Origin: Clostridia bacterium
GTDB taxonomy: Bacteria; Bacillota; Clostridia; Oscillospirales; CAG-272
Length of the DNA: 8,398 bases
Direction of reading: 5' to 3'
NCBI GenBank assembly: GCA_017382615.1
Contig: JAFNZX010000067.1
Coordinates: forward strand, 1 to 8,398
Below the pieces are notes generated by a model, which made no database searches, had not been told where the DNA came from, and saw nothing but the letters and a program-made list of their open reading frames with translations. Position 1 is the stretch's first letter. Each line of letters begins with the position of its first letter. The position numbers and the translations under genes are program-made. Positions 1 through 4,698 of this stretch are shown one piece after another.

Positions 1-1
1 C

Positions 2-547
2 TTTGAGATCGGGATGTTCACCTTTGGCGGCGGATATGCCATGATCTCGCTCATCCGCGACAAGGCGCTGGCACTGGGCTGGCTGACCGAGGAGCAATTG
101 CTCAACATGATCGCGGTGGCGGAGTCCACCCCGGGTCCGATTGCGGTCAATATGGCAACCTTTGTAGGCTCGACGCAGGGCGGCGTGCTTGGCGCGCTGA
201 CGGCAACGCTTGGCGTGGTGCTGCCTTCGTTTATCATCATTCTGCTCATCGCAGCCGTGATACGCAATTTCCTCAAATATAAGGGCGTGCAGGCGTTTTT
301 GAGCGGCGTGCGCCCCTGCGTGGTCGCGCTGATCTTAGCGACCGCCGTTACCATGGCACTGAGCACCCTGCTCCACGTCACCACGCTGACGGGCGGCATT
401 GCTCCCGACCTGCGCGCAATTGCCATATTGGCTGTGCTTGTGACCGTTGCGTTGGTGTTCCAAAAGATCAAAAAGAAACAGCCCTCACCCATCGTCATGA
501 TTTTGATCTCAGCAGGGCTGGGGATGGTTTTGTATGCCATTCCATAA
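2..547 (+). CDS. CHR-domain chromate transporter family protein, 5' end missing
   Basis: This is an integral membrane protein of the chromate ion transporter (CHR) family, whose characterised members export chromate by secondary transport. The reading frame is open to the left edge (FEIG precedes the first ATG at 14), so the true start lies outside the window and Met14 is internal. Visible family signatures are the TFGGGYAMI motif near the left edge and the downstream STPGPIAVNMATFVG block. Several long hydrophobic stretches follow, including GVVLPSFIIILLIAAVI, and the protein ends near a lysine-rich loop (KIKKKQ) plus a last membrane segment. About 181 residues are visible, which is close to one whole CHR domain. 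It is therefore probably a single-domain (short-chain) protein missing only a short N-terminus; such proteins usually occur as adjacent pairs, and a partner may lie to the left. The substrate is not proven: many clostridial homologues have unknown transport roles. No clear terminator follows it. Confidence 0.88.
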   Translation, partial: FEIGMFTFGGGYAMISLIRDKALALGWLTEEQLLNMIAVAESTPGPIAVNMATFVGSTQGGVLGALTATLGVVLPSFIIILLIAAVIRNFLKYKGVQAFLSGVRPCVVALILATAVTMALSTLLHVTTLTGGIAPDLRAIAILAVLVTVALVFQKIKKKQPSPIVMILISAGLGMVLYAIP

Positions 548-565
548 AATTGATGCATCATGCTA

Positions 566-594
566 TTGACATTTGCGCATAATTATGCTATAAT
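566..594 (+). promoter_or_regulatory. Sigma70-type promoter of the toxin-antitoxin operon
   Basis: A perfect TTGACA (566-571) and a perfect TATAAT (589-594) are separated by exactly 17 bases, with a TGC extended -10 element (586-588). Transcription should begin near base 601, giving a short leader before the antitoxin. It drives the antitoxin and toxin genes that follow. Confidence 0.88.
577..588. promoter_or_regulatory. Candidate operator palindrome inside the TA promoter spacer
   Basis: GCATAATTATGC is a perfect 12-bp palindrome lying between the -35 and -10 boxes. A second perfect 10-bp palindrome, TGATGCATCA (551-560), sits just upstream of the -35 box. Phd/YefM antitoxins are known to bind palindromes at their own promoters and repress them, more tightly with the toxin bound. 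The position inside the spacer fits such autoregulation. Binding is inferred and not shown by the sequence. Confidence 0.55.
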
Positions 595-627
595 AATGTC
601 ACAACGATCCCCGAGGAGGATGTATTG

Positions 628-888
628 ATGCCGAGAATTATTCCGATACGCGATCTTCGCGACACAACCAAGATTTCCGAAATGTGCAATGCTTCAAATG
701 ACCCTATTTTTGTAACCAAAAATGGCTACGGTGATATGGTTGTCATGAGTATGGCGGCATATGAGCAGCAGCTTGCCAAGCTGGATATGTATACAAAAAT
801 CATGGAAGGCAAGGCACAGGCAGATAACGGCGAATTGATCGACGGTCCCTCTGCCATGGCAGAGCTCAAGAAAAAGTATGCAAGATAA
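628..888 (+). CDS. Phd/YefM family antitoxin of a type II toxin-antitoxin pair
   Basis: An 86-residue protein that should neutralise the toxin encoded directly after it and repress its own operon. The N-terminal half has the Phd/YefM fold signature: IIPIRDLRDTTKISE, then PIFVTKNGYGDMVVMS and AAYEQQ (about residues 4-48). The C-terminal third (about 55-86, ending in AELKKKYAR) is charged and probably forms the segment that wraps the toxin. I chose ATG 628 because AGGAGG (614-619) lies 8 bases upstream; a TTG at 625 is in frame but less well placed. The gene overlaps the toxin start by 11 bases, typical of such pairs. It is more AT-rich than the neighbouring carbohydrate genes, which fits mobile gain. 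Function is by family resemblance. Confidence 0.88.
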   Translation: MPRIIPIRDLRDTTKISEMCNASNDPIFVTKNGYGDMVVMSMAAYEQQLAKLDMYTKIMEGKAQADNGELIDGPSAMAELKKKYAR

Positions 889-1198
889 GTTTCAATATAA
901 ATTCACAGGTCTTGCTTTGCAAGATATTGACGAGGCAATGTCGTATATTTCTGACAGCCTTGCCAATCCGATAGCAGCAGAAAATCTATATAATCAAATT
1001 GAAAAGGCAATTGATCAGATCTGTCTGTTCCCTTACGCGTATGCAGATTGCTCGTGTTATTTGATCGATAACAGAGATATGCGTCACATCAGAGTCGGCA
1101 ACTACGTGATGATCTATGAGGTTGTCACCGCAACCTCCACACTACATATCTTGCGTTTTCGTTATGCCATGATGGATCTGACCAAAGTAAATTTCTAA
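878..1198 (+). CDS. RelE/ParE superfamily toxin
   Basis: A 106-residue small toxin of the RelE/ParE superfamily. Members either cleave mRNA at the ribosome (RelE type) or poison DNA gyrase (ParE type), and the sequence alone does not decide which. Family features are the N-terminal strand and helices (YKFTGLALQDIDEAMSYI), an LFPYAY segment near residue 50, and the basic C-terminal sheet with R69 and R72 in RHIRVGNYVMIYEV, followed by ILRFRYAMMDL (residues 91-101; R93 and R95). The start ATG 878 lies within the last codons of the antitoxin and has only a weak A-rich upstream region, so translation is probably coupled to the antitoxin. A terminator follows 10 bases after the stop. No frameshift or truncation is seen, so the pair looks intact. 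Confidence 0.88.
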   Translation: MQDKFQYKFTGLALQDIDEAMSYISDSLANPIAAENLYNQIEKAIDQICLFPYAYADCSCYLIDNRDMRHIRVGNYVMIYEVVTATSTLHILRFRYAMMDLTKVNF

Positions 1199-1208
1199 TC
1201 TGATATGC

Positions 1209-1243
1209 AAAGAGCTTGCACGCAGACGCGCGCAAGCTTTTTT
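1209..1243 (+). terminator. Rho-independent terminator after the toxin gene
   Basis: AGCTTGC (1213-1219) pairs with GCAAGCT (1232-1238). Further A-T and G-T pairs extend the stem outward to 1209 and 1242, and the 3' arm merges into a run of six T (1238-1243). It ends the toxin-antitoxin transcript. Confidence 0.8.
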
Positions 1244-1309
1244 GTTTCTTAAAGTACGTCATGCGCATCGTGTGTTCTTTGCACAAACCAACTTTTTTTC
1301 AAAATCTTC

Positions 1310-1338
1310 TTGATATTTTTGTGATGACGTGTTATAAT
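1310..1338 (+). promoter_or_regulatory. Promoter of the structured RNA
   Basis: TTGATA (1310-1315) and a perfect TATAAT (1333-1338) are spaced by 17 bases, with a TGT extended -10 (1330-1332). The expected start, 7 bases after the -10 box, is G1345, which is the first base of the 18-bp closing stem of the RNA described next. That agreement supports real transcription of the RNA from this point. The 66 bases between the toxin terminator and this promoter show no gene. They hold one 7-bp inverted pair, ACGTCAT (1256-1262) with ATGACGT (1324-1330), of unclear meaning. Confidence 0.82.
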
Positions 1339-1344
1339 ATACTT

Positions 1345-1554
1345 GCGAAACAAATTAAATAGTGTGATTTAGGTATCACCCCGGCATGGGATAACTATGC
1401 CCTTTTTTGTCTATACTTATCTCAGGAAAATTTGGCAAAAACGCAAATTCCACCTGAGATAGTAGCGGTAGTGATACCCATGCTATTTAATTTGTTTCGC
1501 GACAATCGGAGTTTGCGATTTTCAGTGCGTCGGCTTCGGTTGGCGCACTTTTTT
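1345..1554 (+). ncRNA. Unassigned structured RNA (small RNA or long leader)
   Basis: A highly structured transcript of about 210 bases, of no family I recognise. Seen directly: GCGAAACAAATTAAATAG (1345-1362) is the exact complement of 1483-1500. After four more pairs (1363-1366 with 1479-1482, two of them G-U) and a 5-base bulge ATTTA (1367-1371), GGTATCAC (1372-1379) pairs perfectly with 1471-1478. Inside lie a 7-bp hairpin (1383-1389 with 1395-1401, loop GATAA) followed by six T, and a 9-bp stem (1418-1426 with 1453-1461) capped by a 6-bp hairpin (1429-1434 with 1444-1449). Segment 1437-1451 can also pair with 1508-1522 outside the closing stem, giving a possible pseudoknot. A terminator follows at 1524-1554. 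It could be a trans-acting RNA ending at that terminator or a regulated leader of the 80-residue gene. A rod with a central bubble recalls 6S RNA in outline only. A miniature transposable element with 18-bp terminal repeats is an alternative, but no target-site duplication is visible. Confidence 0.72.
1524..1554 (+). terminator. UUCG-loop terminator just upstream of the 80-residue gene
   Basis: AGTGCGTCGGC (1524-1534) pairs with GTTGGCGCACT (1539-1549), including three G-T pairs, around a TTCG tetraloop closed by C-G. Six T (1549-1554) follow. It ends the structured RNA. Because its T-tract stops only 4 bases before the GGAGG of the next gene, it may act as an attenuator that must be read through for that gene to be expressed. 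Confidence 0.85.
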
Positions 1555-1571
1555 ATTTGGAGGATACGCGT

Positions 1572-1814
1572 ATGATTGACGTCAATGCAATGATCTATCC
1601 ACGGGGATTCACCATCGAGGAAAAATGCAAGCTTTGGATCGAGATTGGCTTAGCGTCCGAGCAGGAATACGACCTTTTGAAGGCGCTTATGGAAAAATAC
1701 AACCCGACAACCGCCAAAGAGAACAAATTGGTGCTTGTCAATTTGCTGTACCATGCCGGAGAATACTCCGATGAGGAATACAAACAGATCCTACAACGTA
1801 TAGAACAGGGCTGA
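1572..1814 (+). CDS. Small helical protein, SHOCT-like, function unknown
   Basis: An 80-residue soluble acidic protein that I do not recognise at family level. Start ATG 1572 is chosen because GGAGG (1559-1563) lies 8 bases upstream; an in-frame TTG at 1557 overlaps that site. It appears to hold two similar helix-turn-helix units: LWIEIGLASEQEYDLLKALM (about residues 22-41) and LVNLLYHAGEYSDEEYKQIL (about 56-75). Each has a hydrophobic helix, a Gly turn, then S(D)E.EY and a second helix. This pattern resembles SHOCT-type short domains (G.(I/L)(T/S).EE(F/Y)), which also occur in phage and membrane-associated proteins. There is no signal peptide or membrane segment. No other promoter is visible between the upstream terminator and the start, so it probably depends on read-through from the RNA promoter. 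Its last codons and TGA are part of a 32-bp palindrome terminator. Confidence 0.68.
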   Translation: MIDVNAMIYPRGFTIEEKCKLWIEIGLASEQEYDLLKALMEKYNPTTAKENKLVLVNLLYHAGEYSDEEYKQILQRIEQG

Positions 1815-1834
1815 ACCGCGGTTCAGCCCTGTTC
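1803..1834. terminator. 32-bp perfect palindrome between convergent genes
   Basis: Bases 1803-1818 (GAACAGGGCTGAACCG) are exactly complementary to 1819-1834, so RNA from either strand folds into a long hairpin with only a minimal loop. On the plus strand it is followed by ACTATTTTATT, a moderate T-rich tail. It probably ends the 80-residue gene and may also block read-through from the opposite gene, though no T run follows on the minus strand. The plus gene's stop codon (1812-1814) lies inside its left arm; the minus gene stops 11 bases beyond its right arm. Confidence 0.75.
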
Positions 1835-1844
1835 ACTATTTTAT

Positions 1845-3908
1845 TCAGATCTCGATCATAACCGCATCTCTTGCGGGGACGGTGATCTCGCGTCCGTCCA
1901 CGGTAACGGTTTCGGAAGCGTCACCGGGGTTGACCAAAATTTGCGCCTTGGTGCCATCGTCGGCAAGCCACGCGGTCGTGTAGACCGAGGGAATGATGCA
2001 ATCGCGCCCGTACCACTCCATAAAGAACGCCTTTTGTCCGCACTCCATGGGTAGGGCGGGGATCATTCTGCCGTTATGCAGATATTTGCCCGCACCCTCG
2101 CGGTAAAAGCGGCAAAGGTTTGCCACAAGGTCAAGCGCCTTTTCTCTGTCGGGCAGGCGCGAGAAATCGTGGTTGCCCCAGTTGGTCATGAGCTGTCCGT
2201 CGGGCGTGAGCACCAGCGTCATCAGGTCGCCCGCAGCAAAGGAATAGCCCACGCGGTAGCACAGCGTATCCTGATCGTTCCCGAACGGGCAGGACACCTG
2301 GTTGCCCATGAAATTGCGCAGATATTCGTGATAGAGATACGCATACAGCGGCACGGGAACACCGATATGGTAATTGAGCTCAAAGCGGTTGTCGCTCATG
2401 AGCAGATTGCCCATAAACGGCTCGGCAGCCGCACTTTCGCAGCCCAACAGCATATTTCCTGCCTTGCCGTTCCACTCGGTCAGCATGCTTTGCATATTCT
2501 CGGTCATCCAAGCACCCGGCACGGGGGGATGCCCATGCTCTCTGCTATAGCAGAAATACTGCCCGCCGCCGTGGTTCTGATCCAAAATTTGCGCATAGTC
2601 GATACCGCTTTCAAACAGCGGCTCATACGCCTTTGCCAAAATATCGTGCCCGACCTCGGACGCGGGGCAAATATCGTAGCCCTTGCGCTGCCCTGTGCAG
2701 ATGCGGCTGATCGCCACCTTGCCGTCAGGCCCTGCGCACATGCCGGCAGTCAAGCCCTCGCGCTCGCAGATCTCGCTGCAATCGTAATCGTCCACAAGAT
2801 TGCTCTTGAGCGTATAGCCAAAGCCCGAGCAATACACGCCAAGCAGGTCACCCTGTGCGTGCAAGGCGTCCTTGAACGCGGTGAAATTCTCAACACCTCC
2901 GTAAGGCGGCCAAACGTAGGGCGGTGCCCAAGGGGCTGTGCCCTCCCAGTGCATGAGCAGCACCATGAGCTTTGTTTGTGCCTGCAACTTGATGCGCTCC
3001 AAAAGCGGCAGCGCGTTGGTATAGGGGAACAGCGCGTTAGGTGCCATCTCGTCCATATCGTGCACGCCGCGCACGCAATACGTCACCACCAAGGGGCTCT
3101 CGGCATACCACGCAGGCAAAGCTTCGTTGTCCTTGATCTTTTTGACACGAGGCGGCAGCGCACTTTCAAACCACGCGCGGTAGAGCTCGGCAGCAGACTC
3201 CCAGCGCGCATCGGTCGCGTGCCATACGATATCGTAGTCCATGATAAAGTCCTGCCCAAACTCTACACCGCAAAACAGTCGCATCTGCATGGTGATGCCG
3301 CCGTTTTCCGCATAGAAATCAATACCCTTGACGCCGCGCTGTGGGTCGTGCGCACCCAAATACAGCCCTGCATCCTCCCACAGATACGCCTGCATTTGCG
3401 AGCAGATCATATTGGGGAACACACCGTAGCAGCCAAGGCTGGGGTATTCGGGCTCCCAATGGCGGAAGTCGGTCATGTTGCGGTGGTCGTTATTGGAGAT
3501 CAGCGCACCCTCGTTATAGGGATAAAGAATCGTGCCGCCGTTCCCCTCTTGATTATTTTCCCTCAGTGCAGGCAGGCTTACAAGCGGAAAGTCCAGCCAC
3601 TCCACCACGTGGTTTTGATCAATTCCGCGCACCTGGGCGCGCCACGCAGCACTTCCCTCTGCATCGCACAGATGCACCTGCACGCAAAAGCCGTCCAGCG
3701 CATAGATCGCACCGTCCTCGGTGGGAGTGGTGGCGGTTGCATCGTAAGCCGTAAAAACCGTTGCGTTTCCCGCCTCGTCGCGCAATCTCAGCTTAAAAAG
3801 TGCCGTAGGCGTACAGATGCGCTCAATACCGTTTATCAAAAGCGATGCAACCTGCCCGCGGGCAAAGTCCACACCAAGCGTCATGTTGGATAGATTCAAT
3901 GTATACAT
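1845..3908 (-). CDS. Glycoside-hydrolase-like protein (DUF6259-type)
   Basis: A 687-residue protein resembling uncharacterised DUF6259 proteins, thought to be carbohydrate-active enzymes; the substrate is unknown. Start ATG (complement of 3906-3908) is chosen over an upstream in-frame ATG at 3950 because GGAGG (complement of 3915-3919) lies 6 bases before it, and the predicted promoter would exclude the longer form. Apparent order: an N-terminal beta-sandwich (about 1-255), a TIM-barrel-like centre (about 265-540), and a short C-terminal beta domain (about 640-687). Barrel-like cues include LMVLLMHWEGTAPWAPPYVW (314-333), LLGVYCSGFGY, GYDICPASEVG (410-420), YAQILDQNHGGGQ (438-450) and LLGCESAAAEPF (487-498). 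D443 and E491/E496 are my guess for catalytic acids, by analogy with retaining glycosidases. No signal peptide is seen, so it is probably cytoplasmic. It is transcribed divergently from the acetyltransferase-GH3 pair. Confidence 0.75.
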   Translation of the reverse strand: MYTLNLSNMTLGVDFARGQVASLLINGIERICTPTALFKLRLRDEAGNATVFTAYDATATTPTEDGAIYALDGFCVQVHLCDAEGSAAWRAQVRGIDQNHVVEWLDFPLVSLPALRENNQEGNGGTILYPYNEGALISNNDHRNMTDFRHWEPEYPSLGCYGVFPNMICSQMQAYLWEDAGLYLGAHDPQRGVKGIDFYAENGGITMQMRLFCGVEFGQDFIMDYDIVWHATDARWESAAELYRAWFESALPPRVKKIKDNEALPAWYAESPLVVTYCVRGVHDMDEMAPNALFPYTNALPLLERIKLQAQTKLMVLLMHWEGTAPWAPPYVWPPYGGVENFTAFKDALHAQGDLLGVYCSGFGYTLKSNLVDDYDCSEICEREGLTAGMCAGPDGKVAISRICTGQRKGYDICPASEVGHDILAKAYEPLFESGIDYAQILDQNHGGGQYFCYSREHGHPPVPGAWMTENMQSMLTEWNGKAGNMLLGCESAAAEPFMGNLLMSDNRFELNYHIGVPVPLYAYLYHEYLRNFMGNQVSCPFGNDQDTLCYRVGYSFAAGDLMTLVLTPDGQLMTNWGNHDFSRLPDREKALDLVANLCRFYREGAGKYLHNGRMIPALPMECGQKAFFMEWYGRDCIIPSVYTTAWLADDGTKAQILVNPGDASETVTVDGREITVPARDAVMIEI

Positions 3909-3936
3909 GTCATACCTCCGATGGGTTGTTTTGTTT

Positions 3937-3965
3937 ATTATATCATACAACCGCGCTTTTGTCTA
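3937..3965 (-). promoter_or_regulatory. Promoter of the DUF6259-type gene
   Basis: On the minus strand, TAGACA (3965-3960) and a perfect TATAAT (3942-3937) are 17 bases apart, with a TGA extended -10 (3945-3943). Start is expected near 3930, leaving a short leader with the GGAGG site. Its -35 box lies only 10 bases from the -35 box of the opposite promoter, so one bound regulator could affect both. Confidence 0.8.
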
Positions 3966-3975
3966 CCCTGTATCA

Positions 3976-4004
3976 TTGACATTGCACATATTTCGTGCTA
4001 TAAT
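3976..4004 (+). promoter_or_regulatory. Promoter of the acetyltransferase-GH3 pair
   Basis: A perfect TTGACA (3976-3981) and TATAAT (3999-4004) have a 17-base spacer and a TGC extended -10 (3996-3998). GCAC (3984-3987) and GTGC (3995-3998) form a small inverted pair in the spacer that could be an operator half-site pair; this is weak. The start should be near 4011. The -35 and -10 surroundings closely match those of the toxin-antitoxin promoter. Confidence 0.85.
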
Positions 4005-4034
4005 AAATCTACTTCATACGAAAGAGATAGGATT

Positions 4035-4664
4035 ATGACAAACCTACAACGCAAGGACGCTGAGCTCCCTTATATTTTTGACCAGGAAACCGCACGGCTC
4101 ATGAAGCAAAGCCGCATGCTTTTAAACAGACTCAACAAGGCGGACTACACCGATTACGCCACCATCCGAGAGACAGTTGCCGAGCTGCTCGGTGGCTCGG
4201 ACGAGACGACCATGATCAACCCGCCCTTTTACTGCGACTACGGCAAAAACATTTTCGTGGGCAAAAACTTTTTTGCCAATTTTAACTGCACGATCCTGGA
4301 CGTTGCCAAGGTCACCATAGGAAACAACTGCTTCCTTGCCCCCGGTGTAGGCATTTACACCGCGGGTCACCCCATTCATCCCGAGGTGCGCAACACGGGG
4401 CTGGAATACGGCATCGGCATCACCATCGGAAATGACGTGTGGATCGGTGCGCAAAGCGTCATCTGCCCCGGCGTGCATATCGGCTCGGGCGTGGTCATCG
4501 GTGCGGGCAGCGTGGTCACCCACGACATTCCCGATATGGTGGTGGCAGCGGGCAACCCTTGCCGCGTTTTGCGTCCCATCACTGAGCAGGACAAGCAATT
4601 CTATTTCAAGGACAGACCCTTGGACGAATTTTCCAAAACCGTGCTGAAAAACGCACAACAATGA
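4035..4664 (+). CDS. Maltose/galactoside O-acetyltransferase family protein
   Basis: A 209-residue left-handed beta-helix (hexapeptide repeat) enzyme of the LacA/Maa group, which transfers acetyl from acetyl-CoA to a sugar hydroxyl. An N-terminal helical cap (about 10-60, with ETARLMKQSRMLLNRLN) precedes INPPFYCDYGKNIFVGKNFF (61-80), a hallmark block. Hexapeptide repeats then run to about 165 (VTIGNNC, ITIGNDVWIGAQSVICPGV, IGSGVVIGAGSVV). The likely catalytic base is H112 in TAGHPIH. AAGNPCRVLRPI (171-182) is the usual acetyl-CoA end motif. The length is normal for the family. Start ATG 4035 begins shortly after the predicted transcript start; its ribosome site is weak (AGGA at 4029-4032, only 2 bases away). 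Longer in-frame openings to the left would run through the promoter. The sugar acceptor cannot be told; the location beside glycosidases suggests a role in handling sugar products, possibly detoxifying non-metabolised ones. Confidence 0.9.
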   Translation: MTNLQRKDAELPYIFDQETARLMKQSRMLLNRLNKADYTDYATIRETVAELLGGSDETTMINPPFYCDYGKNIFVGKNFFANFNCTILDVAKVTIGNNCFLAPGVGIYTAGHPIHPEVRNTGLEYGIGITIGNDVWIGAQSVICPGVHIGSGVVIGAGSVVTHDIPDMVVAAGNPCRVLRPITEQDKQFYFKDRPLDEFSKTVLKNAQQ

Positions 4665-4698
4665 TCCGACAAACAAAAAAACTTTATGGGAGGCGTTT

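Noticed and set aside
1383..1408. Early intrinsic terminator (7-bp hairpin plus six T) inside the RNA
   Set aside because: The stem is short with a G-U pair and the hairpin is embedded in a larger fold; premature ending is possible but I do not call a terminator here.
1345..1500. Retron-type msr-msd RNA, suggested by complementary ends and internal hairpins
   Set aside because: No reverse transcriptase is encoded nearby, and the downstream gene is only 80 residues with no RT motifs.
1345..1500. Miniature transposable element with 18-bp terminal inverted repeats
   Set aside because: No target-site duplication flanks it, and the promoter and terminator sit precisely at its edges; kept as an alternative but not preferred.
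1204..1500. CRISPR array or tRNA/rRNA gene in the gene-free stretch
   Set aside because: There are no regularly spaced direct repeats, no tRNA cloverleaf and no rRNA motifs; the repeats present are inverted and explained by RNA stems.
2076..3893. 605-codon open frame on the plus strand opposite the DUF6259-type gene
   Set aside because: It is an antisense shadow: its protein is rich in His, Arg, Ala and Val with no domain pattern, it has no ribosome site, and the opposite strand has a promoter, GGAGG site and clear protein features.
3921..4034. N-terminal extension of the acetyltransferase (in-frame openings from 3921)
   Set aside because: The extension would run through both divergent promoters, is unlike the family, and would begin upstream of the predicted transcript start.
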